From positions 23,187,016-23,251,015 of the forward strand of contig NC_052475.1 in assembly GCF_009730915.1 (NCBI RefSeq): 64,000 nt of DNA, read 5' to 3'. The notes below the pieces were generated by a model. It worked only from the letters and a program-made list of their open reading frames with translations, did not search any database and was not told where the DNA came from. Positions 1 to 11,266 of the stretch are shown here, in pieces (within the stretch, counting starts at the first letter, position 1; each line of letters starts with the position of its first letter). The stretch is from Dioscorea cayenensis subsp. rotundata. Its lineage: Eukaryota > Streptophyta > Magnoliopsida > Dioscoreales > Dioscoreaceae. The translations under genes and the position numbers were made by a program.

Positions 1-1480
1 TATGATTTTTTGTGTTGTCTTTTTTGCGTTTTAATGCATATAATTTATCTTTTATAAAAAAATTAAAAATAAGAATGCAAAATGTTGGTTTTTCTATTTA
101 TTCATAAAATTAAATAAATTAATAATTTTTAAAAAAAGGGCAATGCAATTGGCTTGTTGATGGAAAGAAAGGTTGGTGTAAAGGCGTGCTGCATGTGTTG
201 TCATTAATGTCTGACAGTGTTCAGGGTTCTTGGGATGTGTTGGCATGTGACTGGGATTTTGGGGGAACTGCCATGCATAAATTATTGAGTATTTTTTTTA
301 TCATTATTTTTTTTATCAAGCTTAGTCTTGTTTTTAATGGGGAAGAATCACGGCACCTTTTTCCCTTTTTTTTATTTTTCTTTTTGTCGTTTCTTTCGAT
401 GATGCAACCGTTCATGATCGCTCCAGCATGTGATCACTTGTTTGTATATACATTAATACATATATATTGACAACACATGTACATATATATTGACAATACA
501 TGTATATGTTAGGCCAGATGCAATAAATTAAGAGGGTTCAATAAAATTATAATTTATCCATATTTATTTTATAAAAAAAATATATCAAGAAAGTATTAAT
601 ATGTGTACTATATATATATATGTATATTAAAAAATTACAGACATGCCAGTAATAAAAATCGAACGTTTGAATCTTTGAGTTTGGAGAGGAAAGTTTGAAT
701 CTTAAGTTGGGAGACGAATAAAGTAGTCAGGGAGTGGTCAAGGTTTTTATTTTTTCTTTCTCTTAATTTTAGTCAGAGTTATGGAAATTATGACAATATT
801 TTTTTTAATAAAGTGGTTAATTACATTTACATTGGAATAAAAAGAACATCATTACAAGGCGGTAGAAGAATAATAAAGATGAGATATAGAGAAGTATAGT
901 TACATGTTAACATGTTACAGATTAAAGTCCATCAAATGTGATGATAGTCATAACAATGTTGGGTACTTTATTTTATTTAAATAAAGTGGATAAACCACCA
1001 ATTTAATTGGATACTTTATCATTGTTTTTTTTTAAATTTATGTTTTGTAATTAATTTTGATTGTCTTATAAAAAAATATCGAGATTTATTTTTCATTAAA
1101 TAAATAATTTGGATTTTGTTAAAAATTGTGAAAAAGGTGCCCTTGGACTTGTGCAAGGGTTATAAGGCGCTTAACTTGTTCACTTTGTTAAATAAAAAAT
1201 AATATTATAATAACTTAAAAATTATTTTGTTTTGGGAAGTTTTTGCTTTTAGTTTTTTTTAGATGAATGATTGAATGATATAAGGTTACTGTTGTTGAAA
1301 ACTTGTTGGTTTTCTTTTAAGTTAAATACATCAAAAAATAGTTGGAATGAAAAGATCCGATGCTATATGTATGATGCATCCTAACTTGTTAATTTTTCCT
1401 ATGAAGGACTAATTGATTCCAAACATGGAGGTAAATTGACTTCATATTCAACTTGGGAAAAAAGTTTTGTGTGAATAGGT
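1..1480. other. AT-rich intergenic DNA, no gene recognised
   Basis: No ORF here resembles a known protein; the predicted frames are short and of low complexity. The only recognisable piece is a relic of the local LINE 3' end on the minus strand at about 978-1005, where the hairpin word GTGGATAAACCAC lies at 986-998. Short (TA)n runs occur near 610. Confidence 0.5.
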
Positions 1481-2225
1481 GATTAATAATTTTATTGCAG
1501 ATGCGTAAAACATGCAAAATACTTACTCTTGCAAATCTGTTCAAAAAAAGGTGCATCAATAATAATATTTCTGATACCTGCGTCCTCTGTCACAATGCTT
1601 CTGAAAACCTGAATCACCTCTTTCTTAACTGTGAATTTTCTAAACGCATCTGGGTTTTTTTCTCCCAAGCTCTAGACATTAATTTTCTTCCACAATCGAT
1701 CCCCTTACTCTGGACCACCTGGTTATCATCTCTTTACTCCTCAGCACCGAATTCCCTGGGACCTCATCTCCCAAGCTATCATGTAGAACATTTGGATTGA
1801 AAGAAATTCTCGTATATTTCAATTGAATGCTTTACCGCATTACAACATTATATTTAAGACTGCTAATATGCTTTTCTCTTGGTTTCCCACAGCTGCTGAT
1901 AGACACCAGCAACCACTCAATGAAGCTTTTCAGAAAATCAAGCGCTCACTCAACTTCCTTAGCGCTAGAGAATCTACATGACATCGATGCTGCTCTAGAG
2001 TAGGTGTTCCTGTTGCTTGTCTAAGTAGGCCTGAGATGTCAGACGACACCTTTCGTCTCCTTAGTTCCTTTTCCCTGTTTGCCCTTTTTACTTGCCTTTT
2101 ATCTTCTTTTGTTCCTCCTCACCACCTGGTGAGAGTTGACTCTTCCACCTGCACTGCTTTTTATTTTTTTGTCATCTGCTTTTTCTTCTAATAAATATGT
2201 GGTTTATCCACTTTTTCAAAAACCC
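1480..2225 (+). mobile_element. L1-type LINE, 3' fragment (zf-RVT plus 3' UTR)
   Basis: The frame at 1495-1800 encodes the C-terminal zinc-binding (zf-RVT) part of a plant L1 ORF2: TLANLFKKRC, DTCVLCHNASENLNHLFLNC and SKRIWVFF. A decayed C-terminal IKRSLNFLS block follows, then a pyrimidine-rich 3' UTR, an AATAAA-like word, and the family 3' hairpin GTGGTTTATCCAC at 2199-2211 followed by TTTTTCAAAA. The reverse transcriptase is missing, so this is a 5'-truncated dead copy. Confidence 0.8.
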
Positions 2226-2309
2226 ACACTTAACTAGGTTCTTCATAGTGAGGATTTTATTGTTTGGTGCAAGTAGGAGAAAAAAAAATTGATTTTTGGG
2301 TTGAGTAAT

Positions 2310-2690
2310 TAAATACTTTTCTATAAAAATCGTTCTACTTTTTGCTTTTTAAAAAAAAGGTGGATAAACCACATGCATTAAAAAGTGAGATTAATTTGAT
2401 TTAGACAATACTTTTCTATAAAAATCGTTCTACTTTTACTTTAGACTGCCATCATTGAAAAAGTGAGATTAATTTGTTCTACTTTTTGCTTTTAGACCCG
2501 CCATCATTGAAAAAGTGAGATTAATTTGTTCTACTTTTGCTTTAGACTGCCATCATTGAAAAAGTGAGATTAATTTGATTTAGACAATACTTTTCTATAA
2601 AAATCGTTCTACTTTTGCTTTAGACCGCCATCATTGAAAAAGTGAGATTAATTTGATTTAGACAATACTATTGTTCTAAAAGTTCAATAA
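2310..2690. repeat. Degenerate tandem repeat with an embedded LINE tail
   Basis: About five imperfect copies of a 50-80 bp unit contain the words TTCTATAAAAATCGTTCTAC, TTTTGCTTTAGAC, GCCATCATTG and AAAAAGTGAGATTAATTTG. Some copies lack the first block, giving a higher-order long/short pattern. In the first copy the GCCATCATTG block is replaced by an antisense LINE 3' end (listed separately). Confidence 0.8.
2350..2385 (-). mobile_element. Isolated LINE 3'-tail relic
   Basis: The minus strand reads AATGCATGTGGTTTATCCAC followed by a T run, which is the last 30 or so bases of the local LINE family and nothing else. It lies inside a tandem repeat unit. Confidence 0.6.
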
Positions 2691-3084
2691 TTTGAAGTCT
2701 TCATAGGTGAAGTTGTAAGCGTCGTAAATAGCTCATATACACACAAATAAGCTCATTTTTTATTCTTAAATGACACATATATGTCTGCTTAATTTTCCCA
2801 CTAAACTATTGCTTAGGAGTTAGGTCCTTGTATGAAATATCATGTTAATTAAAAATTTAAAACTAAGACAATCTATTACACATAGAAGTGAATATTTTTT
2901 GTATCGTTTAAGTACCAACTAAAACTTTTTAGGCAAGGACCAAAATGAAAATTGGAATAAAATTCGTGCACTAATTGTAAACTTTCACTTATATTTCATA
3001 TTGCAAACAACACATATGATTAACAATAAAAAATATATAGTTAATACAGAATTAATTTTGAGGAATAAATTATCTTCCTTGTAC

Positions 3085-3140
3085 TGTTTTTCCTCTTTTA
3101 ATAAATCAGTGGTTTATCCACTTTTAATCAAAAAGATGAT
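3085..3140 (+). mobile_element. Isolated LINE 3'-tail relic
   Basis: TTTTAATAAATCAGTGG leads into the hairpin GTGGTTTATCCAC at 3109-3121, followed by TTTTAATCAAAAAG. No coding LINE sequence precedes it. Nothing else was recognised between 2690 and 3430. Confidence 0.6.
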
Positions 3141-3434
3141 GGATCATAATGAATGATTGTGAGGCATTATTTGATGATAAAAGTAAACAATTCGAACTTA
3201 TCTTTCTAGTACAATGAATCAGTGTTTTTTTTGCCAAAAAAAGAAAGTGCTTATAAAATTTGATTCCTTCATCTATAGCCATTACCCATTTTGTATTCTG
3301 CGTTGTTTTCTTCTGTTGTCACATTAGAACAAGTACTCAATCAAATTGCATTTCACATTCATCACCATAAGCCTTCAAGAGGCATGATCTAGATATAACT
3401 TTATAACATATAATTTGCAACACGCCTCTACAAA

Positions 3435-4275
3435 TGAATGGGCACATCACCAAAAGATTTTTGGGTTAGTTGTCCTAGCAAAATTTCTCTCTTCTGTTGC
3501 TTAGCAAGTGAGAATAAAATTCTCACTTTAGTTAACATAGCCAAAAAAGATTGTAATTCACAAAATGCGACCGATACTTGCGTTTTATGTCACAAAGACT
3601 TAGAGACAGTCGATCACCTCTTTCTCCCATGTGAAGTTTCCAAAAGAATCTGGGTGTTCTTTGAACAAACCTTAAATATACACCCACATGCACACTTTCT
3701 ATCCGAGATTTGGACTACTTGAATTCTGCCCTTAGATGATCAGCAGCAAGTTTTGTGGGGCTTAACTTCTAAAGCCATTTGCTGGAGTATCTAGTTTGAA
3801 AGAAATAATCACATTTATAATTTTCACTTTCAGAATGTATTCTCAATTATTGTTAAAGTTATTCATTTGCTTCTTGCCTAGAATTTTGCAGCACGGGACC
3901 TACAACATCAACATATATATAAATATATATACTTTCGGACTTAGTTCAAAAACTCAAGCGCTCTCTAGACTTTCTAAGCACACGGTCAGCTGAGAATAGT
4001 ACCACCATTGCACCATCAACTTGGGAGGAATCCACCCTCCTCCTCTGATAGCTAGAGAAGACCATTGTCACCTTCTGGTGGTCTTCGTCTTTACAGTTGC
4101 GGCTTTCTTCCTTGCTTGTTTTGTGTTCAGCTTACAAGTTTTTGGTGATTCATTACCCATAGTGATGACCTCCTAACTTGGTTGGCTTTTGTTTTTTTTT
4201 TTTTTCATTGGTCGTTTTGTCTTGTACTTGGTTCTTTTTTTTAATAAATTTTTGGTTTATCCATTTATATATATA
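3435..4275 (+). mobile_element. L1-type LINE, 3' fragment (zf-RVT plus 3' UTR)
   Basis: The frame at 3438-3722 encodes CPSKISLFCCLASENKILTL, DTCVLCHKDLETVDHLFLPC and KRIWVFFEQ, the zf-RVT region of plant L1 ORF2. A decayed C-terminal part (about 3725-4010), a T-rich 3' UTR and a mutated family tail (TTTTTGGTTTATCCA near 4245-4263) follow. It is truncated at its 5' end and is in the same orientation as the copy at 1480. Confidence 0.8.
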
Positions 4276-5759
4276 TAAACAATGGTTCAATAATTGCCTT
4301 TTGTGAATATATAGATGCTCACAAAATCCCTCAATAATTGCCTTTTGTGAAAATACTTTTTTTTTTACATATAGATGAAAAACTTAGTAACACCACTTCT
4401 AGAATAAAAAAAATTGGTATTTAAATTATGTTTTATCCATTTTTTTTAAAGTATTTCATTATTCTCCCTGATTATAAATTGAGAATTTGATCCATAGTTT
4501 ATCAACATTTTTCAAAACAAGAGAAAATCTAAGTAGGTAACTTTATATCGATTTTGAAATGGTAAGCATATCCTTACTAAAGTAATTAATGAGCAATATA
4601 AAATTTTAAATAATAAATAAATAAATAAATGACTTCAACATTGATAACGACAAAAATAGTACAATACCAAACGGAAGGACAAAACAAATTTGTTTGGTTT
4701 GAGCCTAATTGGAATATTATTTACAAAACTAAAATATACGGACAAAACCAATCCACAAGAATAAATAAATAATTTATCTATTATTTTATATTTAAAAAAA
4801 ACTTCATCATCGACTTATTGACCGTAATTGGAATACTATTTAGTTGAATTAAGTTTTGTCTGAGCATCATTCTCTGAATTTTAAGAAAAAAACAAAACAA
4901 ATTTGCGTTGTAATTAATCATGCTTTGAATCAGCCTTCTAGGAAAACATACTAATATATTGATCAATGTAAACCTGTTTGAAATTGAACATGTCAAATTG
5001 GTGATATGGTCTCGATAATTTCAATCTAACAAATCAAGTTTGATTGTAATTTGTCATATATACTGCCAAACTACCAGAAAGATTAAATAAAACAATTTCA
5101 CAAGGATGATGTGGTTTGACTGACCGGTATTTTAGAGTTAGACAGCACGTTGCGGATTTCTCTTCTCATGCTCCTTTTGTTCATATCGATCACGGTAAGA
5201 ACGTCGAGACGTGCAGCGTTTTGCCTGCCCACTTGTGCCAATATTAATTGACTATGAATGAATCAATAAAAAAAGAAAAAAAGAAAAAAAGAAAAAAAAA
5301 AAAAGAATCAATAGCATACTGCAGGATTGACGCAAGTGAGTCCAAAGTTGCTGCAGCAGTAACGCGGCATGCAGGTTCCAAGGTCGATCAGAGGCCCCAC
5401 ACTCTTTGGTTTTATTAACTAAAATTCTTAGCGATTAATCAACCGTGTTTTCATGGAATTAACCATATTGCATGATTTGTAAAGAATATGTGTGCTACCA
5501 TATACCTGTCAACTAATCTTCTGCTTTGACTTTCTTTCATCATGACCAACCTTGTTCTGCCAAGAAATTGCACTACAACCAACGGCCTTCTCTGCCCTAC
5601 AACTCATCCTTGAGTCTGACCGACAAAAATGGGATTACCAGCCCATGAAGTAAACAAAGAACCGAAAGATCACGTCTATTTAGAAAACGAAGGAAACCCA
5701 TGGAGGCAAGCAATCCCCAACCACTTAGAAGAATCTATCTATCCATTCTGCACCAGTAC

Positions 5760-5790
<31 letters not shown>

Positions 5791-5869
5791 GTCCTCCAAA
5801 GTCCCAGACAATTAATTAGTTGATAGGGTTAATTACTTTCTCTTTAGGATTATTTAATTTCTTTTGGAG
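4276..5869. other. Intergenic DNA and upstream region of the mannanase gene
   Basis: AT-rich sequence with no recognised gene. It holds a short direct repeat (CAATAATTGCCTTTTGTGAA, twice, 4290-4350), an A/G-rich run at about 5270-5310, and a (TA)n/(TATG)n microsatellite at 5760-5790, just upstream of the mannanase ATG. No TATA box could be chosen with confidence because of the TA-rich context. Confidence 0.4.
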
Positions 5870-7322
5870 ATGGCAGCGAAACAAGTTGTGTGTGCTCTGT
5901 TGTGGGTTTTGGCTTTGGTTGCGTCAATAATAGAGCATGCAGGCGGAGCTGTGTCTGATTTTGTAAAGACTGATGGCACTAGTTTTGTGGTGAATGGAGA
6001 GCCATTCTACGCTAATGGATTCAATGCTTACTGGCTTATGTTGAAAGCTTCGAAGACGTCGGAGATGGACAAAGTATCAACTGTTTTCCACCAGGCCTCC
6101 TCCTACGGAATGACCGTCGTCAGAACCTGGGCTTTCAATGATGGCGGATATCGACCTTTGCAATCTTCTCCGGGCGTCTACGATGAGGACATATTCAAGG
6201 TATGATACCACACCAACACATGCACACATTACACTCTGATGATGATACGTAATTACGTAAATATCACGGAATTATATATGGTAGTTTTTAGATGTGAATG
6301 AAATTATTTATTTGATTATATTAATTCTCTGATGATGATGATACGTATTTACATATGCATGTATGTATATACCTGCATGCAGGGCTTGGATTTTGTGATT
6401 TCTGAGGCTAAGAAATATGGAATTCGTTTGATATTGAGCTTGGTTGATAACTTCAAGTCTCTAGGAGGAAAGAGACAGTACGTTGAATGGGCAATACAGC
6501 AAGGGGAGAACTTGACCTCTTATGATGAATTTTACACAAACTTTCGCGTCAAGACATTTTACAAAAATCATGTCAAGGTAATAATCATAATAAAAAATTA
6601 ACAATAATATATATACATACAGTTATTGATGATATATATAGTTACATATACATACAGTACACAAATGGCAAACATGGCATGCAAGGTTTGTTTATATGCT
6701 GGTTACATGTGGCCATGTTTGCTGACTGCCCTGTTTATATGTTGGTTCACTGTTCATACACCTGCAAGTTAGTGATAACTCACTGCAAAGTAGTCAAAAA
6801 GGGTGGTTTCAGCTGAGAGCACATTTCTGGGAGTTGTGAATAGTAATTGTGTACGGGTGGTTTCAGCGCCCACGTGAGCGCGGCCCCGTCCCCACTTGTT
6901 CCATCGAGACTTGTGCACGTCCCTGGGTCTCTAGTGGATTCGCCCCGCTCCTTTTTCCCAAAAAAAAAAAGGGTGGTTTGAAATTTTGCTCTTACAGTAC
7001 TATTTATCAGTCGGTTTACACACTATTAATTTATTGTGTGCCTAATACAACAGAGTACTTTTTATTTACTATATATTAAATCTAGTGCTGGTCTTCCGTA
7101 ATCTCTACTCTTTCATCTTTCCACCCTTTGAAAGTTGCATAGTAGAGGAATTTATCATTGTGTGGTTATAGTCCTTGGTACATTATTTTGAGCTTATATG
7201 ACAAATTTTTACTACCTCACATGTTAGCTCGCCCCACATGAAAATGTTTTAGGAATTGTTAAACCATCATAACTAGTGCACCTCCGTACATACTTGCCCT
7301 TTTAACTGTACTTATTGTCTTT

Positions 7323-7367
<45 letters not shown>

Positions 7368-8570
7368 TATTTACAAATGTATAGTTAATAATTATTACTT
7401 GAAAATGAAATAATTATCCACTTTGTTGTGGGTCTATTGCCAGTTTTTATTGTGGGTCTGTTGGATGTTTTTTATTAATGCATATTAATACATGTGGTTT
7501 ATCCAATTTTTTTCAAAAAAAAAAAATAATAATTATGACTTAAAAATAAAATTCAATCTTTATATTCATAAAAGAGGACACATGTCGCCTATTATTCAAA
7601 AAGAAAAAAAATCAATCTTATAAATCTAATGTATAATTCGTTTTAATTGAACACAGACGATTCTCCTAAGAAACAACACGAAGACAGGGGTGGTATATAA
7701 AGATGATCCAACAATCATGGCGTGGGAGCTGATCAACGAGGGTCGGTGCAAGAGCGACCTGTCCGGGCGAACCATGCAGGCTTGGATTGAAGAGATGGCC
7801 CCGTTTGTCAAAGCCATTGATGGTGAGCACTTGTTGGAAGTGGGCTTGGAAGGCTTCTATGGTGGGCTGGATCATGACCAGGAGGCCATCCAACATGACT
7901 CGTTTGCCTCCTCTCGTAATGTTGGCACTGATTTTATATCCAACAACCAGGTCCATGCAATTGACTTCGCCACTATTCACCTATATCCTTCATGGTACGT
8001 ACTATCAACGATGCTATTTCATTTACAACATAACTTAAAAACAAGACAATATAGTAATAAGCCGCTCAGCAATCCAGTGGTTGTTTTCAAGTAGGATATA
8101 TTACTGATGCCTATATCAAGTTAGTTATTTTTTAAAAATGAATCCCATATAGATGGTTTTTATTTGGTTTGATTGGCAGGATCCCTCAGGCAGATGACAA
8201 GACCCAGCTTAAATTTGTGACGGACTGGATACACTCTCACTCTAAAGTGGCAGATGAGGTTCTAAGGAAGCCACTTATGGTCACAGAATTTGGCAAAATC
8301 AGCAGGTTTGCTGGGTGCAATGGAGTTGATAAAGTGGCATTTTACCGCACAGCTTACAATGTGTTGTACAAGTTGATCCGAGCCAAGAGCGCCTGTGCAG
8401 GTGGTTTGTTTTGGCAGTTGCTTCTGCCAGGAATGGAAAATCTCAGTGATAGCTACGAGATCATACTCTCCGAGTGTTCATATATAGCAAACATAATATC
8501 TCAACACTCACGCTTGATCTCTAGCATTATCAACCCCAGCTTGCGGAGGTTAACTGTGACAGACCAGTAG
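5870..8570 (+). CDS. Mannan endo-1,4-beta-mannosidase (GH5), secreted
   Basis: Four exons give 417 aa: 5870-6199, 6383-6577, 7657-7994 and 8180-8570 (TAG). All introns are GT-AG; the third splits a Trp codon. The start is the ATG at 5870; the in-frame TTG at 5864 is not a plausible plant start. An N-terminal hydrophobic signal peptide (about residues 1-25, ending near EHAGGA) is followed by a single GH5 mannanase domain. GH5 landmarks seen are FNAYW, VVRTWAFNDGGYRPLQ, the acid/base Glu in AWELINE, IDFATIHLYP, the nucleophile Glu in MVTEFGK, and LFWQLL. Members of this family hydrolyse internal beta-1,4 bonds of cell-wall mannans in the apoplast. Two oddities: the usual plant NEPRC reads NEGRC, and the usual YPDxW is shortened to YPSW. 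Length is normal for the family (about 400-430 aa). Intron 2 is about 1.1 kb and carries a SINE, a microsatellite and a LINE tail. Confidence 0.9.
6810..6970 (+). mobile_element. SINE, 5'-truncated copy in mannanase intron 2
   Basis: It matches the body of the SINE at 20301-20530, from the GCTGAG/GCACATTTCTGGGAGTT block through CGCCCACGTGAGCGCG, GTCCCCACTTGTTCC, GGGTCTCTAGTGG and CCCGCTCCT to an A10 tail. The tRNA-like head is missing. Flanks repeat AAAAAGGGTGGTTT (left 6796-6809; right, starting in the A tail, to 6979), a target-site duplication that includes part of the A run. Confidence 0.8.
7325..7368 (+). repeat. (AAT)n microsatellite in mannanase intron 2
   Basis: About 14 uninterrupted AAT/TAA units lie within the second intron of the mannanase gene. 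Confidence 0.9.
7425..7530 (+). mobile_element. LINE 3'-tail fragment in mannanase intron 2
   Basis: A short 3' UTR piece ends in GTGGTTTATCCA (7494-7505) followed by a T run, CAAAA and A-rich sequence, as in the other LINE 3' ends of the window. Confidence 0.55.
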
Positions 8571-9100
8571 ACTAGACACATATTTATGCGTTGCTGACAG
8601 GTGTAGCTGCCTGATTAAAAAGTCAAAAAAATTCATGCATACCGATTATATAGTTAGTTAGCTGTTCGTGTACTTAGTCCCATATATGTATTGGTAAATG
8701 AAAAGTCAAAATATGTAATCCATATGTAAAGATTCATTAATTGGATTGTTTTTGTACTCAGCGATTCATGCACAGATGAAAAGTCAAAACAATCTGTGTA
8801 TAGCTCGCTATTCATTAGTTGTTCATGTACTCAACCATATGCATGTGTAAAACATATGCCAGAGTTCATTAATCTTTCAATTTTTCAACGGTACGAACAC
8901 TTTGTTAGTTTGTCCATACACTTATGATTAATGAACAAATTACATAAAGATGAGACAGGTTCAACAGAGTGTAATTCTTTTCAGAACCACTGGTTACTGG
9001 ATATATATATATATATATTATGGATTTATTTTCAAAACTTGCATATAAGCTAAATGGACGTACAAACTGCTCTGCAGTGCTGTGGATTAATGAACAATTT
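8571..9100. other. Downstream region of the mannanase gene
   Basis: AT-rich sequence with no gene recognised. It has several imperfect direct repeats around 8610-8830 (AAAGTCAAAA and TTCATTAAT words) and an (AT)n run at 9000-9020. No single polyadenylation signal stands out. Confidence 0.35.
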
Positions 9101-9104
9101 GTTA

Positions 9105-9215
9105 GTTGCAGTGGCCAGTCAAGTGGGTAGTGGATTGGCGCGTGATAGGCATAGGGTCGAATCCTATATTGTAGTACTGTAGCACCACTGTTTATCTATT
9201 GTTTTTAGTTTGGGT
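9105..9215 (+). repeat. tRNA-like sequence, possible SINE head
   Basis: A box-A-like word TAGTGGATTGG (about 9127-9137) and a box-B-like word GGGTCGAATCC (about 9153-9163) lie about 25 bp apart, as in a pol III promoter of a tRNA-derived SINE. It does not fold as a complete tRNA and no target duplication was found. Its sequence differs from the SINE at 20301. Confidence 0.35.
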
Positions 9216-9489
9216 AATGTTTACTGTATTGTTTAAATAGCCCAATGGGTGAGGAATTATATTCCTCTTTCCATGAATGCATTGCAGAGGGGATTTATTA
9301 GTTCATTATGGTTTTTGCAAATTTTTTGAGTGTAAATGTGGAGGATTTTCATTACCCCATTTCGCATATGGTAGAGTTAATTAGTGCCTACTGGGTTGAT
9401 AAGCCACCATAGCTTTGGCTCGTAAGAGTTTTCTTGGTCATTCCATCTTTGGGATTCTGTCACTTTTCCCTATCTTTAAAGTAAAAGAG

Positions 9490-10350
9490 AAACTTTTACT
9501 CTTTGATAAGCCACCATATCCTTCTACTCTTTTCTTAATGATGGGGGACTGCGTTTGTCCATTGGCAAAGTTCTTCTGGAAGAGATTGTGTCCGAAGAAA
9601 ATTAATATTTTCAACTGGTTAGCTTGGAAAGATAGGATCCTCACTCTGGAGAAACTGGCGTCTAGAGGATGTAATCGGCTTCCTATGGCTACCTGTGTCC
9701 TATGTCATGCTGCGATTGAATCGGTTGATCATCTCTTCTTGCATTGCTCTTTGGCAAGGCAGGTGTGGTGGTACTTCGGTAGATTACTCAATCTACTGGG
9801 TCCACCTAGTGCCTTGCACCTGATTTGGGATAGGTGGAGATCTTCGGTCAGACCTGATTGTAGGGATATTGGGGACTTAGTGGTGAAGTCGATTGTGTGG
9901 AACATTTGGCTGGCTAGAAATGATTACATGTTTAATGCTACTGTTGTCTATGCACATGCTCTTATCCTAAAGATTGACCGAATGTTATTAACTTGGATTT
10001 CTACAGCTGCTGAGGGTCCTACATCAAAATTGGAGGAGCACTCGTCGACTATCAGACAGAGCTTGGAGTTTCACAATACGTCGGTGGAGGGCTCAGGGGA
10101 TGTACCGATACTGGAGGGTGGTCGTGATTTGCACACTGGTTAGGGGGTAACGGTGGGGAGGAGAGTTGGAGGCAGCTGTGTTGCCTCGTTTTGTTGTTTT
10201 TTGTTGTGTCTTCTTTGCGGTTCCACTTCTTGTGGTTCTTGGTTTTGTTGTAGCCTCCTCTTGTCCTGCCTAGTGGCGGTGTATTGTTGATCGCTTTAGT
10301 ATCTTTTCTTTATTTTTAATCGAGTGGTTTATCCACCTTTTCAAAAATTT
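9490..10350 (+). mobile_element. L1-type LINE, 3' fragment with long zf-RVT frame
   Basis: The frame at 9415-10143 encodes CPKKINIFNWLAWKDRILTL, ATCVLCHAAIESVDHLFLHC, VWNIWLARNDYMFNA and STIRQSLEF, the C-terminal third of plant L1 ORF2. Just upstream the frame is shifted within the FY(S/N)FLNDGGLR block. The 3' end carries GTGGTTTATCCAC at 10324-10336 followed by CTTTTCAAAAA. It is one of the less decayed C-terminal ends here. Sequence between 9216 and 9490 was not assigned. Confidence 0.85.
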
Positions 10351-10743
10351 TATGAATAAACCCACCAAGAATCGATTTAAAGACCACATTCAACCTTTTG
10401 CAACAAGCTAACCACTAGACCCTTGGTCTTTCTTGTAGAACAATAAAACTTAAACTATAAACACATCTCTAACAATTTTTTTTTTTTTTTCAATTTTCTT
10501 TACAATCTATGTATATGCTCCTCTTCATCCAATTATTTTGTATTTAATATTATTTTATTTACTTTAATTGTTATTTGCATAGAGAAAATATTCAACATTC
10601 AATTATATTTATTAATCATCTCCATTATTGGAATTACTTAAACAAAACATAATTTATATCAAATTATTTATAAAAAAATATTATTATATAAAACAACATA
10701 ATTTCATTGATGTGATATACCATAAAATGGTTCTCGAAGAACT
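10351..10743. other. AT-rich spacer
   Basis: Low-complexity AT-rich DNA with no gene or element recognised. Confidence 0.4.
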
Positions 10744-11035
10744 TAAAATTTAATCCCATATCAAGTAATATTGGTTTTGAAAACATTACCAACAACATTT
10801 AATAATGGGCACTTAACAAAATAAATTAGCAACTTTAAAAGTTTTTAATTATTGCGATTTATTTAAAATTATCTTAAATATTTTTCTAATAATATAAAAT
10901 TTAATCCCATATCAAATAATATTGGTTTTGAAAACATTGCCAACAACACTTAATAATGAGCATTTAACAAAATAAATTAGCAACTTTAAAAGTTTTTAAT
11001 TATTATGGTTTATTTAAAATTATCTAAATTTTTTT
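10744..11035. repeat. Two-copy direct tandem repeat, period about 152 bp
   Basis: Copy 1 starts at about 10744 and copy 2 at about 10896. Both contain AAATTTAATCCCATATCAA, TAATATTGGTTTTGAAAACA, AATAAATTAGCAACTTTAAA and AGTTTTTAATTATT in the same order with a few substitutions. This is a local segmental duplication in AT-rich DNA. Confidence 0.8.
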
Positions 11036-11266
11036 AATAATATATGATTTTTGTAATAATTAAAAAACAAAAAAAACAAAACGTTCGTTAGCAAGGATTG
11101 AACTTGAGACATAAGCATATTGTTATGAATTTTAACACCGCTACTTTAACCAACCCACATATAAATAGTTTATTAAGAGTGCTTCTTTACAAAAAAAAAA
11201 TATAATTAATACATAAATCGTATGTTATTGACATTTAGTCGATGGGCCCGGTTAACACACTATACG

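Noticed and set aside
5864..5869. Upstream TTG start for the mannanase
   Set aside because: Plant nuclear genes start at ATG; the ATG at 5870 begins a proper signal peptide.
7320..7370. CRISPR-like short repeat array
   Set aside because: It is a simple AAT microsatellite; no spacer structure exists and the genome is a plant.
7666..7980. Minus-strand frame of 104 codons over mannanase exon 3
   Set aside because: It is a shadow of the conserved GH5 coding exon.
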